Shown in pieces: positions 27,478-35,735 of a stretch of 64,000 nucleotides of DNA (its first letter is position 1; each line of letters starts with the position of its first letter). The position numbers and the translations under genes were made by a program. The DNA comes from Stackebrandtia endophytica. GTDB lineage: Bacteria; Actinomycetota; Actinomycetes; Mycobacteriales; Micromonosporaceae. The notes beneath the pieces were generated by a model, which saw nothing but the letters and a program-made list of their open reading frames with translations, ran no database searches and was not told where the DNA came from. The stretch is taken from NCBI RefSeq assembly GCF_006716355.1, contig NZ_VFOW01000001.1:372001-436000 (forward strand). Reading direction: 5' to 3'.

Positions 27478-27534
27478 CCGACAACCAGTCCCCTGGTCGG
27501 TGATTCGTCGGTACCGAGCCACGTACTGCGTGGC
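27478..27534 (+). other. Two hairpins in the 219-bp leader of the ATP-grasp gene
   Basis: A stem-loop at 27478-27500 (CCG-ACA-ACCAG, loop TCCC, CTGGT-CGG; 8 bp with a bulge) and another at 27518-27534 (GCCACG/CGTGGC, 5-nt loop) occupy the gap between the cyclohydrolase and ATP-grasp genes. No T tract is present. They may set transcript ratios or stability; function is unknown. Confidence 0.35.
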
Positions 27535-27587
27535 CGGGCCCGGCGAACACCACCGATCGACCTCAATAGAGCTTCGGGAGTGTTCCC

Positions 27588-30038
27588 ATGTCTGAAACCA
27601 CGCCGGAGTCCGCGTCGTTGACGGACCGCCCGGTTGACGAACCGGCGGCTGATCCGGTACTCATCGTCCAGCCCTACGACGTACATCTTCAAGCGGCGAT
27701 CGGCCTCGGTGTTCCCGTCGTAGCGCTGTACCACCGTGACCGCAGGCACACCACGATCGGTCGTCGGCTGACCGAGATCATTCCCTCGATCGACGTCGAC
27801 CTCGACGATACGGCGGCCGTCGAAGCGGCCCTGGTCACCGCCCGCGACCGGCACGGGGTGCGTCGGGTGGCGCAGTTCAGCGACGAGCACCGTATGGAGG
27901 GCATCGCCGAGGCCGCCGAGGCGGCGGGACTCGTCACCGAACCGCCGCAGGCGTATCGCAACCTGAACAACAAGGCGGCGTTCCTGGAAGTCGGGTCGCG
28001 AGCCGCCGTCGTGCATCGGAGCTGGTGCTCCGCGGAGCAGCGCGACGGCCGAGAACGGGTCGAACGCACCGGAGCCCCGTGGGTGCTCAAACCGGTCGCC
28101 GACTCCGGCTCCCGTGGCATCCGGTATGCCGAGGACTGGAGCCGGCTGGAGCCGCATCTGTCGGGCGACGGCTGGGTGCTGGAGCAATACCTGTCGGGGA
28201 CGGAGTACTCCGTGGAGACACTCACGGTGGCCGGGGTCCACCACACGTTCGGGATCACCGAGAAGTCCACCACCGGGAGCCCTCGGTTCATCGAGCGGGC
28301 ACACCGGTTCCCCGCCGTCCTGGACGAGTCCGTCGAGGCCGCGATACTCGCAACGGTTCACCGATTCCTCGACGCGGCCGGATACCGCAACGGTCCCGCG
28401 CACACCGAGGTCCTGGTGCACGCCGACGGCATCGACTGCATCGAGTCGCAGGCACGGATGGGCGGCGACCGCATCCCGACCCTCATCGCCCGGGCGACGG
28501 GTGTCAGTCCCGAGGTGGAGCTCATCCGCAGCCTGACTCCCGATTGGACACCTCCTGAGAGGACGCCGCGGAGCCGGGCGGGCATTCGGTTCGTGGAACT
28601 GCCATACGGCACCCTTCGATCAACCATCGGGTTGTCACCCGACACCGACGGCCTGGAGATCCACGCCATCGCCAAACCGGGAGACACGCTGGAACTGGCC
28701 ACGAGTTCGAACCGACGACACGTCGGTGTCATCGCCGAGGACGCGGATCCGTCGTCTCGGCCGTTGCGAGCCGTCGTGATGGCCCACGACCGACCGGCAC
28801 CGACGCTCGTCCTATTCGGCGGCACCGACGAACAGGTGGCGCAATGTCTGGCCCTGGGACACGAGATCGTGCTCGTGCAGGCACACGACCAGCTGACCGA
28901 ATACCAGTCGACCCACTGCTCCGGTTATGTCATCTGTGACCTGGGCTCTGGCTCGAACGTCGACTGGGCGGCGACTCAGTTGGCCGAGTTCGCCGATCTC
29001 CCATTCGTCTCCGTCCGCCAGTACGGCGTCCTGTTCCGGGCTCTGGTATGTGAGCGACTGGGACTGGACCCGCTGGCGGCAACCGGGTGCAGCATCGTCG
29101 CCTCCGATAAGGGCCAGCTCCGGCGACGGGTCGACCAGCTTGGCCTCCCACGTCCCGACTGGACTCCGGTGAGCTCCGATGAGGACGTTCGACGGTTCTG
29201 TATGGACCATGACGGACGCGCGGTGTTGAAGATCGCCAGGGGAACCGGAGGCGTCGGCGTTCACACCGTCACCACCGACCGGGCGGTGTCGCTGCGAGCT
29301 TTGCGTTCCCGTGTCGACGATGTCCTGCCGCAGGGAGTGTCGACCGGCGGGTTCCTCGTCGAGGAACAGTTGGAGGGCAGGCTGTTCAGCCTGGAATCGG
29401 TGTGGGTGCGGGGCGTCCACGTACCACTGGGCGTGACCACGACCGAGGTGTCGTCGACCAGTAGTGCCGAACTGCGCCACACCTTCCCCGGGGAGCTCGC
29501 GGCGCGACACGTGCGATCGGCCGTGGAACAGACGGGGCGACTGTTCGGCTCCATCGGGATGTACTCGGGTGGAACACATGTGGAGTTCATCATCTCCAAC
29601 GGCGTACCGATGGTCATCGACGCTCATGATCGACCGGCGGGAGGGCACATTCCCGAACTCATCGAGAACGCGTTCGGGGTGAGTTCAACCAATCTCGCAC
29701 TCGCCGCCCAGACCGGGCAGTTGACCGTCGACGACGCCCGACGGCTGCGCACCACCGCGGTGTCGGTCGTCCGATTCATCACCACAGTCACCGACCGCCG
29801 GGTGGTCGACTCGGCACGGCTGCGCCGCGCCGTGGACGACACCGCCGCGATGGCGGATGTCGTGCACGTCCACTTCGACGTCAACGGTCCACTGTTGCCC
29901 GCCGAACTCGACAACTGGACCCGACCCGGCTACGTCATCACCGTCGCCGAGTCCGCGTCGACGGCTGAGAAGTCAGCCGACGCCGCCTGCGCGTTGCTGA
30001 CCGCGGAACTGCTCCGCGCCAGCAGCGTGAACCGATAG
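27588..30038 (+). CDS. Tandem ATP-grasp ligase (CARNS1-like halves)
   Basis: An 816-residue protein of two ATP-grasp modules. Module 1 (about 25-400) has the ATP-binding Lys in KPVADSGSRGI (168-178), the loop EQYLSGTEYSVE (199-210), TEKSTTGSP, and metal residues Glu274, Glu286 and Gln288 (IESQARMGGD). Module 2 (about 405-800) has KIARGTGGVGV (548-558), VEEQLEGRLFSLE and Glu666, but IDAHDRPAGG (677-686) puts Asp678 and His680 where Glu and Asn/Gln are usual. ATP-grasp enzymes of this type ligate carboxylates to amines through acyl phosphates, so one or two amide bonds are the likely contribution to the product. Confidence 0.9.
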   Translation: MSETTPESASLTDRPVDEPAADPVLIVQPYDVHLQAAIGLGVPVVALYHRDRRHTTIGRRLTEIIPSIDVDLDDTAAVEAALVTARDRHGVRRVAQFSDEHRMEGIAEAAEAAGLVTEPPQAYRNLNNKAAFLEVGSRAAVVHRSWCSAEQRDGRERVERTGAPWVLKPVADSGSRGIRYAEDWSRLEPHLSGDGWVLEQYLSGTEYSVETLTVAGVHHTFGITEKSTTGSPRFIERAHRFPAVLDESVEAAILATVHRFLDAAGYRNGPAHTEVLVHADGIDCIESQARMGGDRIPTLIARATGVSPEVELIRSLTPDWTPPERTPRSRAGIRFVELPYGTLRSTIGLSPDTDGLEIHAIAKPGDTLELATSSNRRHVGVIAEDADPSSRPLRAVVMAHDRPAPTLVLFGGTDEQVAQCLALGHEIVLVQAHDQLTEYQSTHCSGYVICDLGSGSNVDWAATQLAEFADLPFVSVRQYGVLFRALVCERLGLDPLAATGCSIVASDKGQLRRRVDQLGLPRPDWTPVSSDEDVRRFCMDHDGRAVLKIARGTGGVGVHTVTTDRAVSLRALRSRVDDVLPQGVSTGGFLVEEQLEGRLFSLESVWVRGVHVPLGVTTTEVSSTSSAELRHTFPGELAARHVRSAVEQTGRLFGSIGMYSGGTHVEFIISNGVPMVIDAHDRPAGGHIPELIENAFGVSSTNLALAAQTGQLTVDDARRLRTTAVSVVRFITTVTDRRVVDSARLRRAVDDTAAMADVVHVHFDVNGPLLPAELDNWTRPGYVITVAESASTAEKSADAACALLTAELLRASSVNR

Positions 30039-30098
30039 CCAATGCCGACACCGCCGGACCGGCATCAGAGCCCCTCGACCGAGAGGATGCAACCAGCA

Positions 30099-30782
30099 AT
30101 GACCGTTCACACCGTCAAGACTCCCGAGTTGATCGACGTGGACCCCGGAGATCCCGGGTTCTCTCCCCGCAGTGGCGGGAGGGTGCGACTTCTCCCCTAC
30201 CGAATCGCGAAATACCCGGTGACGAACGAGGAGTACGCCGTCTTCGTCCACGCGACCGCCTCCGTCGCGCATCCCGCGAGCTGGCACGGCGACGCCCCCG
30301 CATCGGATGAGAAGAGGCATCCGGTCTGGGGTGTCTCGGCATCCGACGCCGAAGCCTACTGCCGGTGGTTGTCGAACCTGACCGACAGCACCTTCCGTCT
30401 GCCACAGGAGGCCGAGTGGGAATACGCCGCAGGTGGTCGCGACCTGCGACTGTACCCGTGGGGTGACGACTTCGACGCCTCACGATGCAACTGTGTCGAA
30501 AGTGGAGTCGGACGTACGACTCCAGTGGACGCCCATCCCGACGGAGTCTCGGCGATGGGTTGCTTCGACATGGGCGGCAACGTCGCCGAGTACTGCGCGG
30601 ACATCTTCCGCGTCCCCGGATCCCCCACCGCGTCGGGCGGAATCGACGCCGACGGGGCGTTGAGTCGGGTGATCCGTGGCGGGTGGTTCTCATCCGCGCG
30701 TGAGGAAACCCGCTGCGCCGCCCGGTTGCCTTCGGGCGGCGGAGAACGGATCGTCGCCGGATTCCGAGTGTGCAGTTCATGA
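30099..30782 (+). CDS. FGE-sulfatase (SUMF1) domain protein, non-canonical
   Basis: A 227-residue single-domain protein of the formylglycine-generating-enzyme fold. Family blocks are KYPVTNEEYAVFV (38-50), FRLPQEAEWEYAAGG (99-113), YPWGDDFD, GGNVAEYCADIF (159-170), VIRGGWFSS and GFRVCSS. Canonical FGEs bind copper with two cysteines five residues apart; here Cys206 (TRCAAR) is kept but the other position is Arg201. It also lacks the DinB His-triad domain of EgtB/OvoA. It is therefore probably not a sulfatase activator. ATG 30099 is preceded by GAGAGG; ATG 30087 is an alternative. Confidence 0.85.
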   Translation: MTVHTVKTPELIDVDPGDPGFSPRSGGRVRLLPYRIAKYPVTNEEYAVFVHATASVAHPASWHGDAPASDEKRHPVWGVSASDAEAYCRWLSNLTDSTFRLPQEAEWEYAAGGRDLRLYPWGDDFDASRCNCVESGVGRTTPVDAHPDGVSAMGCFDMGGNVAEYCADIFRVPGSPTASGGIDADGALSRVIRGGWFSSAREETRCAARLPSGGGERIVAGFRVCSS

Positions 30783-30895
30783 CGACTCACCGAGCCGTCC
30801 CCGACGCCGAAACGTCCGACCAATCCGGACGGTCACTCGCCACACCATTCCCACACGGTTTCTTCGAGGTGAATCCGTTCGAGAAGGGATAGACC

Positions 30896-31999
30896 ATGAC
30901 AGACATCAATCCGTATCTGGAACTGCTGGAGTCGAGTTGGCACCGCCGATACGTCGACGCCTTCGGCCTTCGAAAAGTCTCCGCCGAGGCGGCCTGGTCG
31001 GCGGTCGTCGATGAGAAGATCCTCGGCGAGGAATGGTCCACCGTCGGACACACCCCGCTGGTCGAGGTTCCGGGGCCCAAACACGGCGCCCGGGTCATGG
31101 CGAAACTGGAGTGGCACAATCCGACGGGGACGGTCAAGGACCGTGTCGCCTGTGGACTCGTGGCACACTACCTACTCGCAGCACCCGAAGGGTCGGCACG
31201 CAAACTCGTCGAGTATTCGGGCGGGAGCCTCGCCCGCGCCATGTCCTCGGTCTGCCGAGCGGCGGACATCGACTTCACCATCGTCACCTACCCCTGTCAA
31301 CCGGGCGACGAATTCTACGACTACCTCGCCTCGCAGGGGGCGACGATCAGGTGCATCACCGAGGAGCAGGTCTTCCTCGACCTCATGACGACCTGTCGAC
31401 AGATAGCGGAGCAGGAGACCGACCGCTTCTGGCTCTTCCAGCATCACAACCCGTTGAACGCCGCACTGCATGAAGCCTCGACCGGGCGGGAGATCGTGCG
31501 TCAACTGGGCGACGACCGCCCCGCCGCATGGGTCGCGTCGATCGGCACCGGCGGCACCCTGGTGGGAACCGCACGAGCACTGCGAGACGCGTACGGCGAC
31601 ATCCGTGTCGTAGGCACGACTCCGTCCGAGGCACCGTACGGCATGATCGCCGACGGTCACAACATCCCGGTCTACTCCGGCTCCGGCGGGCACGGATGGG
31701 GAATCCGGCAACCGCTGGTACGACAGGCGGACCGAATGAGCCATCGCAATGTCAGCAAGGAGGTCTCCCTCTCCGGGATGCGGCATTTCCGCGACCTCAC
31801 CGGGATGCAGATCGGTTCCTCGGCCGCCGCCAACTGGATCATCGCGTTCGAGATCGCCGCGACGTTGGATCCCTCCGAGACCGTCGTGACGGTGTTCCCC
31901 AGTGCCGGAACACCGACCGACCTCGCCGAGGCCTTCGAGTCCGTTCCCACCCGGTACCCACGGTTGGTCGACGACCTGCTCGCGCACGGCATTCGTTGA
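30896..31999 (+). CDS. PLP-dependent cysteine synthase-fold enzyme
   Basis: A 367-residue fold-type II PLP enzyme. The Schiff-base Lys81 is in HNPTGTVKDR, and the phosphate-binding glycine loop is SIGTGGTLVG. The substrate loop, TSGNTG in cysteine synthase, is YSGGSL here, and the C-terminal pyridine-N site reads FPSAGTP. An extra 45-residue N-terminal helix region precedes the fold. Beta-replacement on an O-activated serine, as in diaminopropionate or cysteine-type synthases, is plausible; the nucleophile is unknown. It lies between the FGE-like and MFS genes of the same strand. Confidence 0.9.
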   Translation: MTDINPYLELLESSWHRRYVDAFGLRKVSAEAAWSAVVDEKILGEEWSTVGHTPLVEVPGPKHGARVMAKLEWHNPTGTVKDRVACGLVAHYLLAAPEGSARKLVEYSGGSLARAMSSVCRAADIDFTIVTYPCQPGDEFYDYLASQGATIRCITEEQVFLDLMTTCRQIAEQETDRFWLFQHHNPLNAALHEASTGREIVRQLGDDRPAAWVASIGTGGTLVGTARALRDAYGDIRVVGTTPSEAPYGMIADGHNIPVYSGSGGHGWGIRQPLVRQADRMSHRNVSKEVSLSGMRHFRDLTGMQIGSSAAANWIIAFEIAATLDPSETVVTVFPSAGTPTDLAEAFESVPTRYPRLVDDLLAHGIR

Positions 32000-32036
32000 C
32001 CCCACCGCTGTCACCCCACCCGACATCCCGCGATGA

Positions 32037-32069
32037 GGGCCCCGAGCGAATCGATTCCGCCCGGGGCCC
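32037..32069 (+). terminator. Intercistronic hairpin before the MFS gene
   Basis: GGGCCCCG (32037-32044) and CGGGGCCC (32062-32069) form a perfect 8-bp stem with a 17-nt loop between the PLP-enzyme stop and the MFS start. No T tract is present, so it may only attenuate. Confidence 0.4.
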
Positions 32070-32081
32070 GGACAAGGCCTC

Positions 32082-33311
32082 ATGAGCACCGTCAAGCAAG
32101 ACGAACGAAAGATCCTGGGCTCGGCGACCGTCGACGCCCTCGCACTGGGCCTCTACCTGGCCTCCGCCGGACTGTTCCTATCCGAGGTGATCGGAATGAG
32201 TCCGGGCATGGTGGGGGTGGTTCTCGGTGTCGGTGGCGTGGCCTCGATGATCGGTGCCGTCCCGATCGCGCGCCTCACCGAACGCTTCGACGGGACCCGA
32301 GTTCTGGCCGGTCTCTTCCTGGCACGAGGTTGCGCCTTTCTCGCCTTCGCCGTCGCCCAGGATCCGGTCACCGCCACGGTGGTGGTCACGGTGGCGGGCT
32401 TCCTCAACCGGGGAATCAACCCCATCCTTCAGTCCCTGGCCATCTCAGGAGCCGAGCAGGCCGCGCAGGTGAAGGTCCTCGCGCGGCTGCGCGCGTTGCG
32501 CAACGCCGGTATCGCGCTGGGCGGCGTGCCGGTGGGTTTCGTCCTCACCGCGGGCTCCCCGCTGGGATTCCGACTGATGATCGCGGCGGCCGGTGTCATC
32601 GCCGGGTCCGCCGTCGTGTTCTCCCTCATGTTGGCCCGAACTCCGGCGAGCGCGGCCGGGAAACGCCCCGACCGGGCGAACGTCGGGGCCGCGTTCATCC
32701 ACTTGACCGTCACCTACGGTCTTCTCACCATGTCCGGAATCGTTCTCGGCCTGGGACTCCCACTGCTCATCGTCGGGTACGACGACATTCCCAACTGGAC
32801 CATCGGTGGGATTCAGGTCGGTAACACCGTCCTGGTGGTCGCCCTCCAGGTGCTGTTCAGTCGCGGGTCAGAACGAGTGGCCCGAGCCCGGCGCATGCTC
32901 ACGGCCGGCGGCGTGACCACTGCGGCGGCCTGCTTGTTGATGTTCTTCCTCACCCAGTCCACAGGGGTCGCGGCCGTCGGGCTCGTAGCGGCGTGCATCA
33001 TCGTCTTCACGGCCGCTGAACTGCTGGTCAGCGCGGGAGGAGCCGGTCTGATGTTGTCCTTCGTTCAGGCCGGGGAGAGGGCCCGGTATCTCGCGGTGTT
33101 CAATCTCGGGTTCGCCGGGGCAACCATCCTCGGGCCGCCCCTGGTCGGGCTGGCGGTGGCGTACCAGCCGTGGGGCTGGGCCGTCTTGAGTCTGCTGTTC
33201 GTCATCGTCGCGGCGAGCACTCCGACGCTTCGGGCCGGTGGCGTCGTCACCGGAGAGGAGACGACGGTGAGCGGTTCGAGCACGAATGAGAAGTCCACAC
33301 AGCAGAAGTGA
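32082..33311 (+). CDS. MFS transporter
   Basis: A 409-residue major facilitator superfamily protein with about 12 hydrophobic segments and a cytoplasmic N-terminus (STVKQDERKILGSATVDALALGLYLASAGLFL). Loop 2-3 resembles the MFS motif A region (PIARLTERFDGTRVLAG). As the last gene of the WD40-cyclohydrolase-ATP-grasp-FGE-PLP run, it is the probable exporter or self-resistance pump of the product. The tail (TTVSGSSTNEKSTQQK) is hydrophilic. It ends 4 bp before the convergent response regulator gene. Confidence 0.9.
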   Translation: MSTVKQDERKILGSATVDALALGLYLASAGLFLSEVIGMSPGMVGVVLGVGGVASMIGAVPIARLTERFDGTRVLAGLFLARGCAFLAFAVAQDPVTATVVVTVAGFLNRGINPILQSLAISGAEQAAQVKVLARLRALRNAGIALGGVPVGFVLTAGSPLGFRLMIAAAGVIAGSAVVFSLMLARTPASAAGKRPDRANVGAAFIHLTVTYGLLTMSGIVLGLGLPLLIVGYDDIPNWTIGGIQVGNTVLVVALQVLFSRGSERVARARRMLTAGGVTTAAACLLMFFLTQSTGVAAVGLVAACIIVFTAAELLVSAGGAGLMLSFVQAGERARYLAVFNLGFAGATILGPPLVGLAVAYQPWGWAVLSLLFVIVAASTPTLRAGGVVTGEETTVSGSSTNEKSTQQK

Positions 33312-33315
33312 ACCG

Positions 33316-33969
33316 TCAATCCCTGGTGCCGTCAAGGTATCGCAGCACCGCCGCGACCCTGCGGTCCGACTCGTCGTCAGGGCTCAAACCGAGTTTGGCG
33401 AATATGGACCGGATGTGCTTGTGCACCGCGTTGTCGGTGATGAACAGTCGAGCACCGATCGCGGCGTTGCCCAGTCCCTCCGCCATGGCGGCCAGCACGT
33501 CGCGTTCCCGGGGTGACAACGCGGACAGCCGATCCACCGCACGACGCCGAGAGAACAACTGGGTCACGACCTCCGGATCGATCGCGGTACCGCCGTCGGC
33601 GACGCGGCGAAGAGCGGTGATGAACTCCGACACCCGACCGACGCGCTCCTTCAACAGGTAACCGACACCGTCGGAGCCGTCGGCCAACAAATCGGTGGCG
33701 AAGCTCTGCTCCACGTACGCCGACAGCACCAACACCGCCAGGCCGGGTTGCGCCCGGCGCGCCGCCACCGCGGCACGAATCCCCTCGTCCGTGTGAGTCG
33801 GCGGCATCCGCACGTCCAGGACCGCGACATCCGGTCGGTGTTCGGCGACCGCCGCCATGAACTGGTCGGCGTCGGGCGTTGCGGCGACCACCGTGATTCC
33901 CTCGCTGCCCAGGACCAGAGTCAGTCCCTCTCTCAGCAATGCGTCATCTTCGGCGATAACGACCCGCAC
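33316..33969 (-). CDS. NarL/LuxR-family response regulator
   Basis: A 217-residue regulator. The receiver domain has acidic pocket E7/D8/D9, phospho-acceptor Asp52 (AVLDVRMPP) and Lys107 (YLLKERV). The C-terminal LuxR-type HTH reads LSPRERDVLAAMAEGLGNAAIGARLFITDNAVHKHIRSIFAKLGL. It overlaps the kinase gene by 37 bp, so the pair is translationally coupled. Its likely targets are the divergent membrane-protein/ABC operon and its inverted repeat at 35412-35429. Confidence 0.96.
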   Translation of the reverse strand: MRVVIAEDDALLREGLTLVLGSEGITVVAATPDADQFMAAVAEHRPDVAVLDVRMPPTHTDEGIRAAVAARRAQPGLAVLVLSAYVEQSFATDLLADGSDGVGYLLKERVGRVSEFITALRRVADGGTAIDPEVVTQLFSRRRAVDRLSALSPRERDVLAAMAEGLGNAAIGARLFITDNAVHKHIRSIFAKLGLSPDDESDRRVAAVLRYLDGTRD

Positions 33970-35294
33970 GGCAATGTCACCTCGATAGTGGTTGGTCCTC
34001 CCAGCGGACTGAGGATACGGGTCTCGCCGTCGACGGCGGCGACCCGCCGCCGGATTCCGTCCAGGCCTGACCCGTTGACCGGGTCGGCGCCACCGCGTCC
34101 GTCGTCGTCGACGACGATCTGCAGTCGGTCACCGATGCGGCGCACCACCACGGACGCGTTGGTCGCACCGCTGTGTTTGGAGACGTTGGTCAGGGCTTCG
34201 GCAACGGTGAAGTACGCGGTGGCCTCGACACTGGCGGGACAGCGCACCGGAATGTCGATCTCGACGGAGCAGTCGACGGAGCAGTCACCGGCCAACGCGG
34301 TCAACGCGCCTTCCAGGCCACGGTTCTCCAGGATCGGCGGCAGGATGCCCCGAACCACGCTGCGCAGTTCGGCCAGCGCCGACTCGGCGGCCTCCTGCAC
34401 TCGTTCCAAAATCTGGTCGGCGGAGTCGGGGTCACGCTTGATCGCCTGTCGAGCGGCCCCGGTGAGCATGGCCACGCCGACCAGCCGGTTCTGGGCACCA
34501 TCGTGCAGGGCGCGTTCGATCCGGCGTAGCTCCATCGCGTGAGCATCCAGGGCGGCGGCGCGGGTCGCGGTCAGCTGGGTGATCCGCGCCGACATGTCCA
34601 CGCCGGGAGACGGCGCCAGCAGGCGTGCCGAATAGCGGGCATGGAATCGCACGATGCGCGGACCGATCACCAGCCACAACACGAACCAGACGGGCCCGGT
34701 GGCCGACACCAGCCATGCCTGGGCCCAGGAGTCGACGTGGACCAGGCCGTTGAACGCGGAGGCCTCGCTGGGCGGGACCAGTTGCCACCACAGCGGAACC
34801 GACAACTCTCGCAGCGCGTTGATCAGCAGTTGGGCGCCGAAGAGGCAGAGGACAAGGCCCGGTATGCCGTGCAGCGGAATCCACAGCAGGTCGCGACGCA
34901 CCGACGGGTCGGTGACGGCCTCGCGCAGCGTGCGCGGCGGTGGACCGTACGGCGACGCAACCGGTTGCCCCATGGCGCGCAGTCGGGTCCGCTCCAGACC
35001 GGCCACGGTGCGCAGTAGGAGGACTCCCGGGCGCACCAGCGGAATCCCGAGCAGGCACGCCACGATCACCGGGATCATCACGGGGAACATGAACAACGCC
35101 AACAAGCCCGTGCCGACGCCGTACAACAGCCACTTCGTGGCCACCAGTGCGCGGCGAATCGCCATCGCGGCCCTGCCGCGTTCGGCGGTACCGCCGGGCT
35201 CCGCAATGTCGGCGGGCTCCGCAGTGGTGGCGGGCTCCGTCGTGTCTCCGGACTTCTCCGTGTCGGCAGGCTCCGCCGCAATCCGACGTTCCAC
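33933..35294 (-). CDS. NarL-type sensor histidine kinase with repetitive N-terminus
   Basis: A 453-residue membrane kinase. About four membrane segments precede a HisKA_3 dimerisation domain with phospho-acceptor His in ERALHDGAQNRLVG, then a HATPase domain (EALTNVSKHSG, DDDGRGG, GLDGIRRRV). The first 43 residues are a degenerate repeat of AEPADT/TAEPA units, and Met44 (MAIRRALVATKWLLYG) directly before the first membrane helix may be the true start. The gene is divergent from the small membrane protein/ABC operon, which it probably controls with the adjoining regulator. Confidence 0.93.
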   Translation of the reverse strand: MERRIAAEPADTEKSGDTTEPATTAEPADIAEPGGTAERGRAAMAIRRALVATKWLLYGVGTGLLALFMFPVMIPVIVACLLGIPLVRPGVLLLRTVAGLERTRLRAMGQPVASPYGPPPRTLREAVTDPSVRRDLLWIPLHGIPGLVLCLFGAQLLINALRELSVPLWWQLVPPSEASAFNGLVHVDSWAQAWLVSATGPVWFVLWLVIGPRIVRFHARYSARLLAPSPGVDMSARITQLTATRAAALDAHAMELRRIERALHDGAQNRLVGVAMLTGAARQAIKRDPDSADQILERVQEAAESALAELRSVVRGILPPILENRGLEGALTALAGDCSVDCSVEIDIPVRCPASVEATAYFTVAEALTNVSKHSGATNASVVVRRIGDRLQIVVDDDGRGGADPVNGSGLDGIRRRVAAVDGETRILSPLGGPTTIEVTLPCGSLSPKMTHC

Positions 35295-35411
35295 TGTGCT
35301 CCATTGGTTTGAGACGTCATGCAGGACGTCCTGAGATCAAGGGCCGCGCGACCCGGCAACCCGTGCGACTGTACGCCGCCGGCAGGGCGATCGTCGAGCA
35401 CCGACGCGAAA

Positions 35412-35479
35412 GGTACAGCCTGCTGTACCCGGGTCGGGTAGCTGACGTCATTGGTTGCTCTCGGGTTCATTCGTAATGT
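35412..35479 (+). promoter_or_regulatory. Promoter and inverted repeat of the ABC/peptide operon
   Basis: A -35 box TTGGTT (35451-35456) and -10 box TAATGT (35474-35479) with 17-bp spacing precede the small membrane-protein gene by 28 bp. GGTACAG-CCTG-CTGTACC (35412-35429), a 7-bp perfect inverted repeat, lies about 20 bp upstream of the -35 box, an activator position. It is a candidate site for the divergent NarL-type regulator. A second 12-bp palindrome, CAGGACGTCCTG, is at 35322-35333. Confidence 0.6.
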
Positions 35480-35507
35480 CGACTCCAACAACGACGTCAG
35501 GAGCGAC

Positions 35508-35735
35508 ATGAACGATCCATATGAGATTTCATCGGGTGAGAAGCGTCCCGAATCCCTGGCACGCAAGGGAAGCTTCATCACTGGTCTGCTGTGGACTATG
35601 GTGGCGGTGCTGGCCGGCACCAATACGATCCTGAGCATCGCCGGCTATCAGATCATCGCATCCGTCTTCGGCGGCCTCGCGATCGTCGTCCTCATCACCC
35701 TGCTCGTCCGCCATCTGAAGGGCCGCCGGAAATGA
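35508..35735 (+). CDS. Small membrane protein
   Basis: A 75-residue protein starting MNDPYEISSGEKRPES, with AGGAG 4 nt upstream of the ATG. Two hydrophobic helices (about residues 24-43 and 47-67) are followed by a basic tail (RHLKGRRK). Its stop overlaps the ABC ATPase start (ATGA 35732-35735). It does not resemble a known family from sequence. Its position at the head of the ABC operon suggests an accessory or immunity subunit. Confidence 0.8.
   Translation: MNDPYEISSGEKRPESLARKGSFITGLLWTMVAVLAGTNTILSIAGYQIIASVFGGLAIVVLITLLVRHLKGRRK

Noticed and set aside
27369-27587. Hidden precursor-peptide gene between the cyclohydrolase and ATP-grasp genes
   Set aside because: No open frame with a start, Shine-Dalgarno and reasonable composition was found in this 219-bp gap.
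30099-30782. Sulfatase-activating formylglycine-generating enzyme
   Set aside because: One of the two copper-binding cysteines is replaced by Arg, and no sulfatase gene is nearby.
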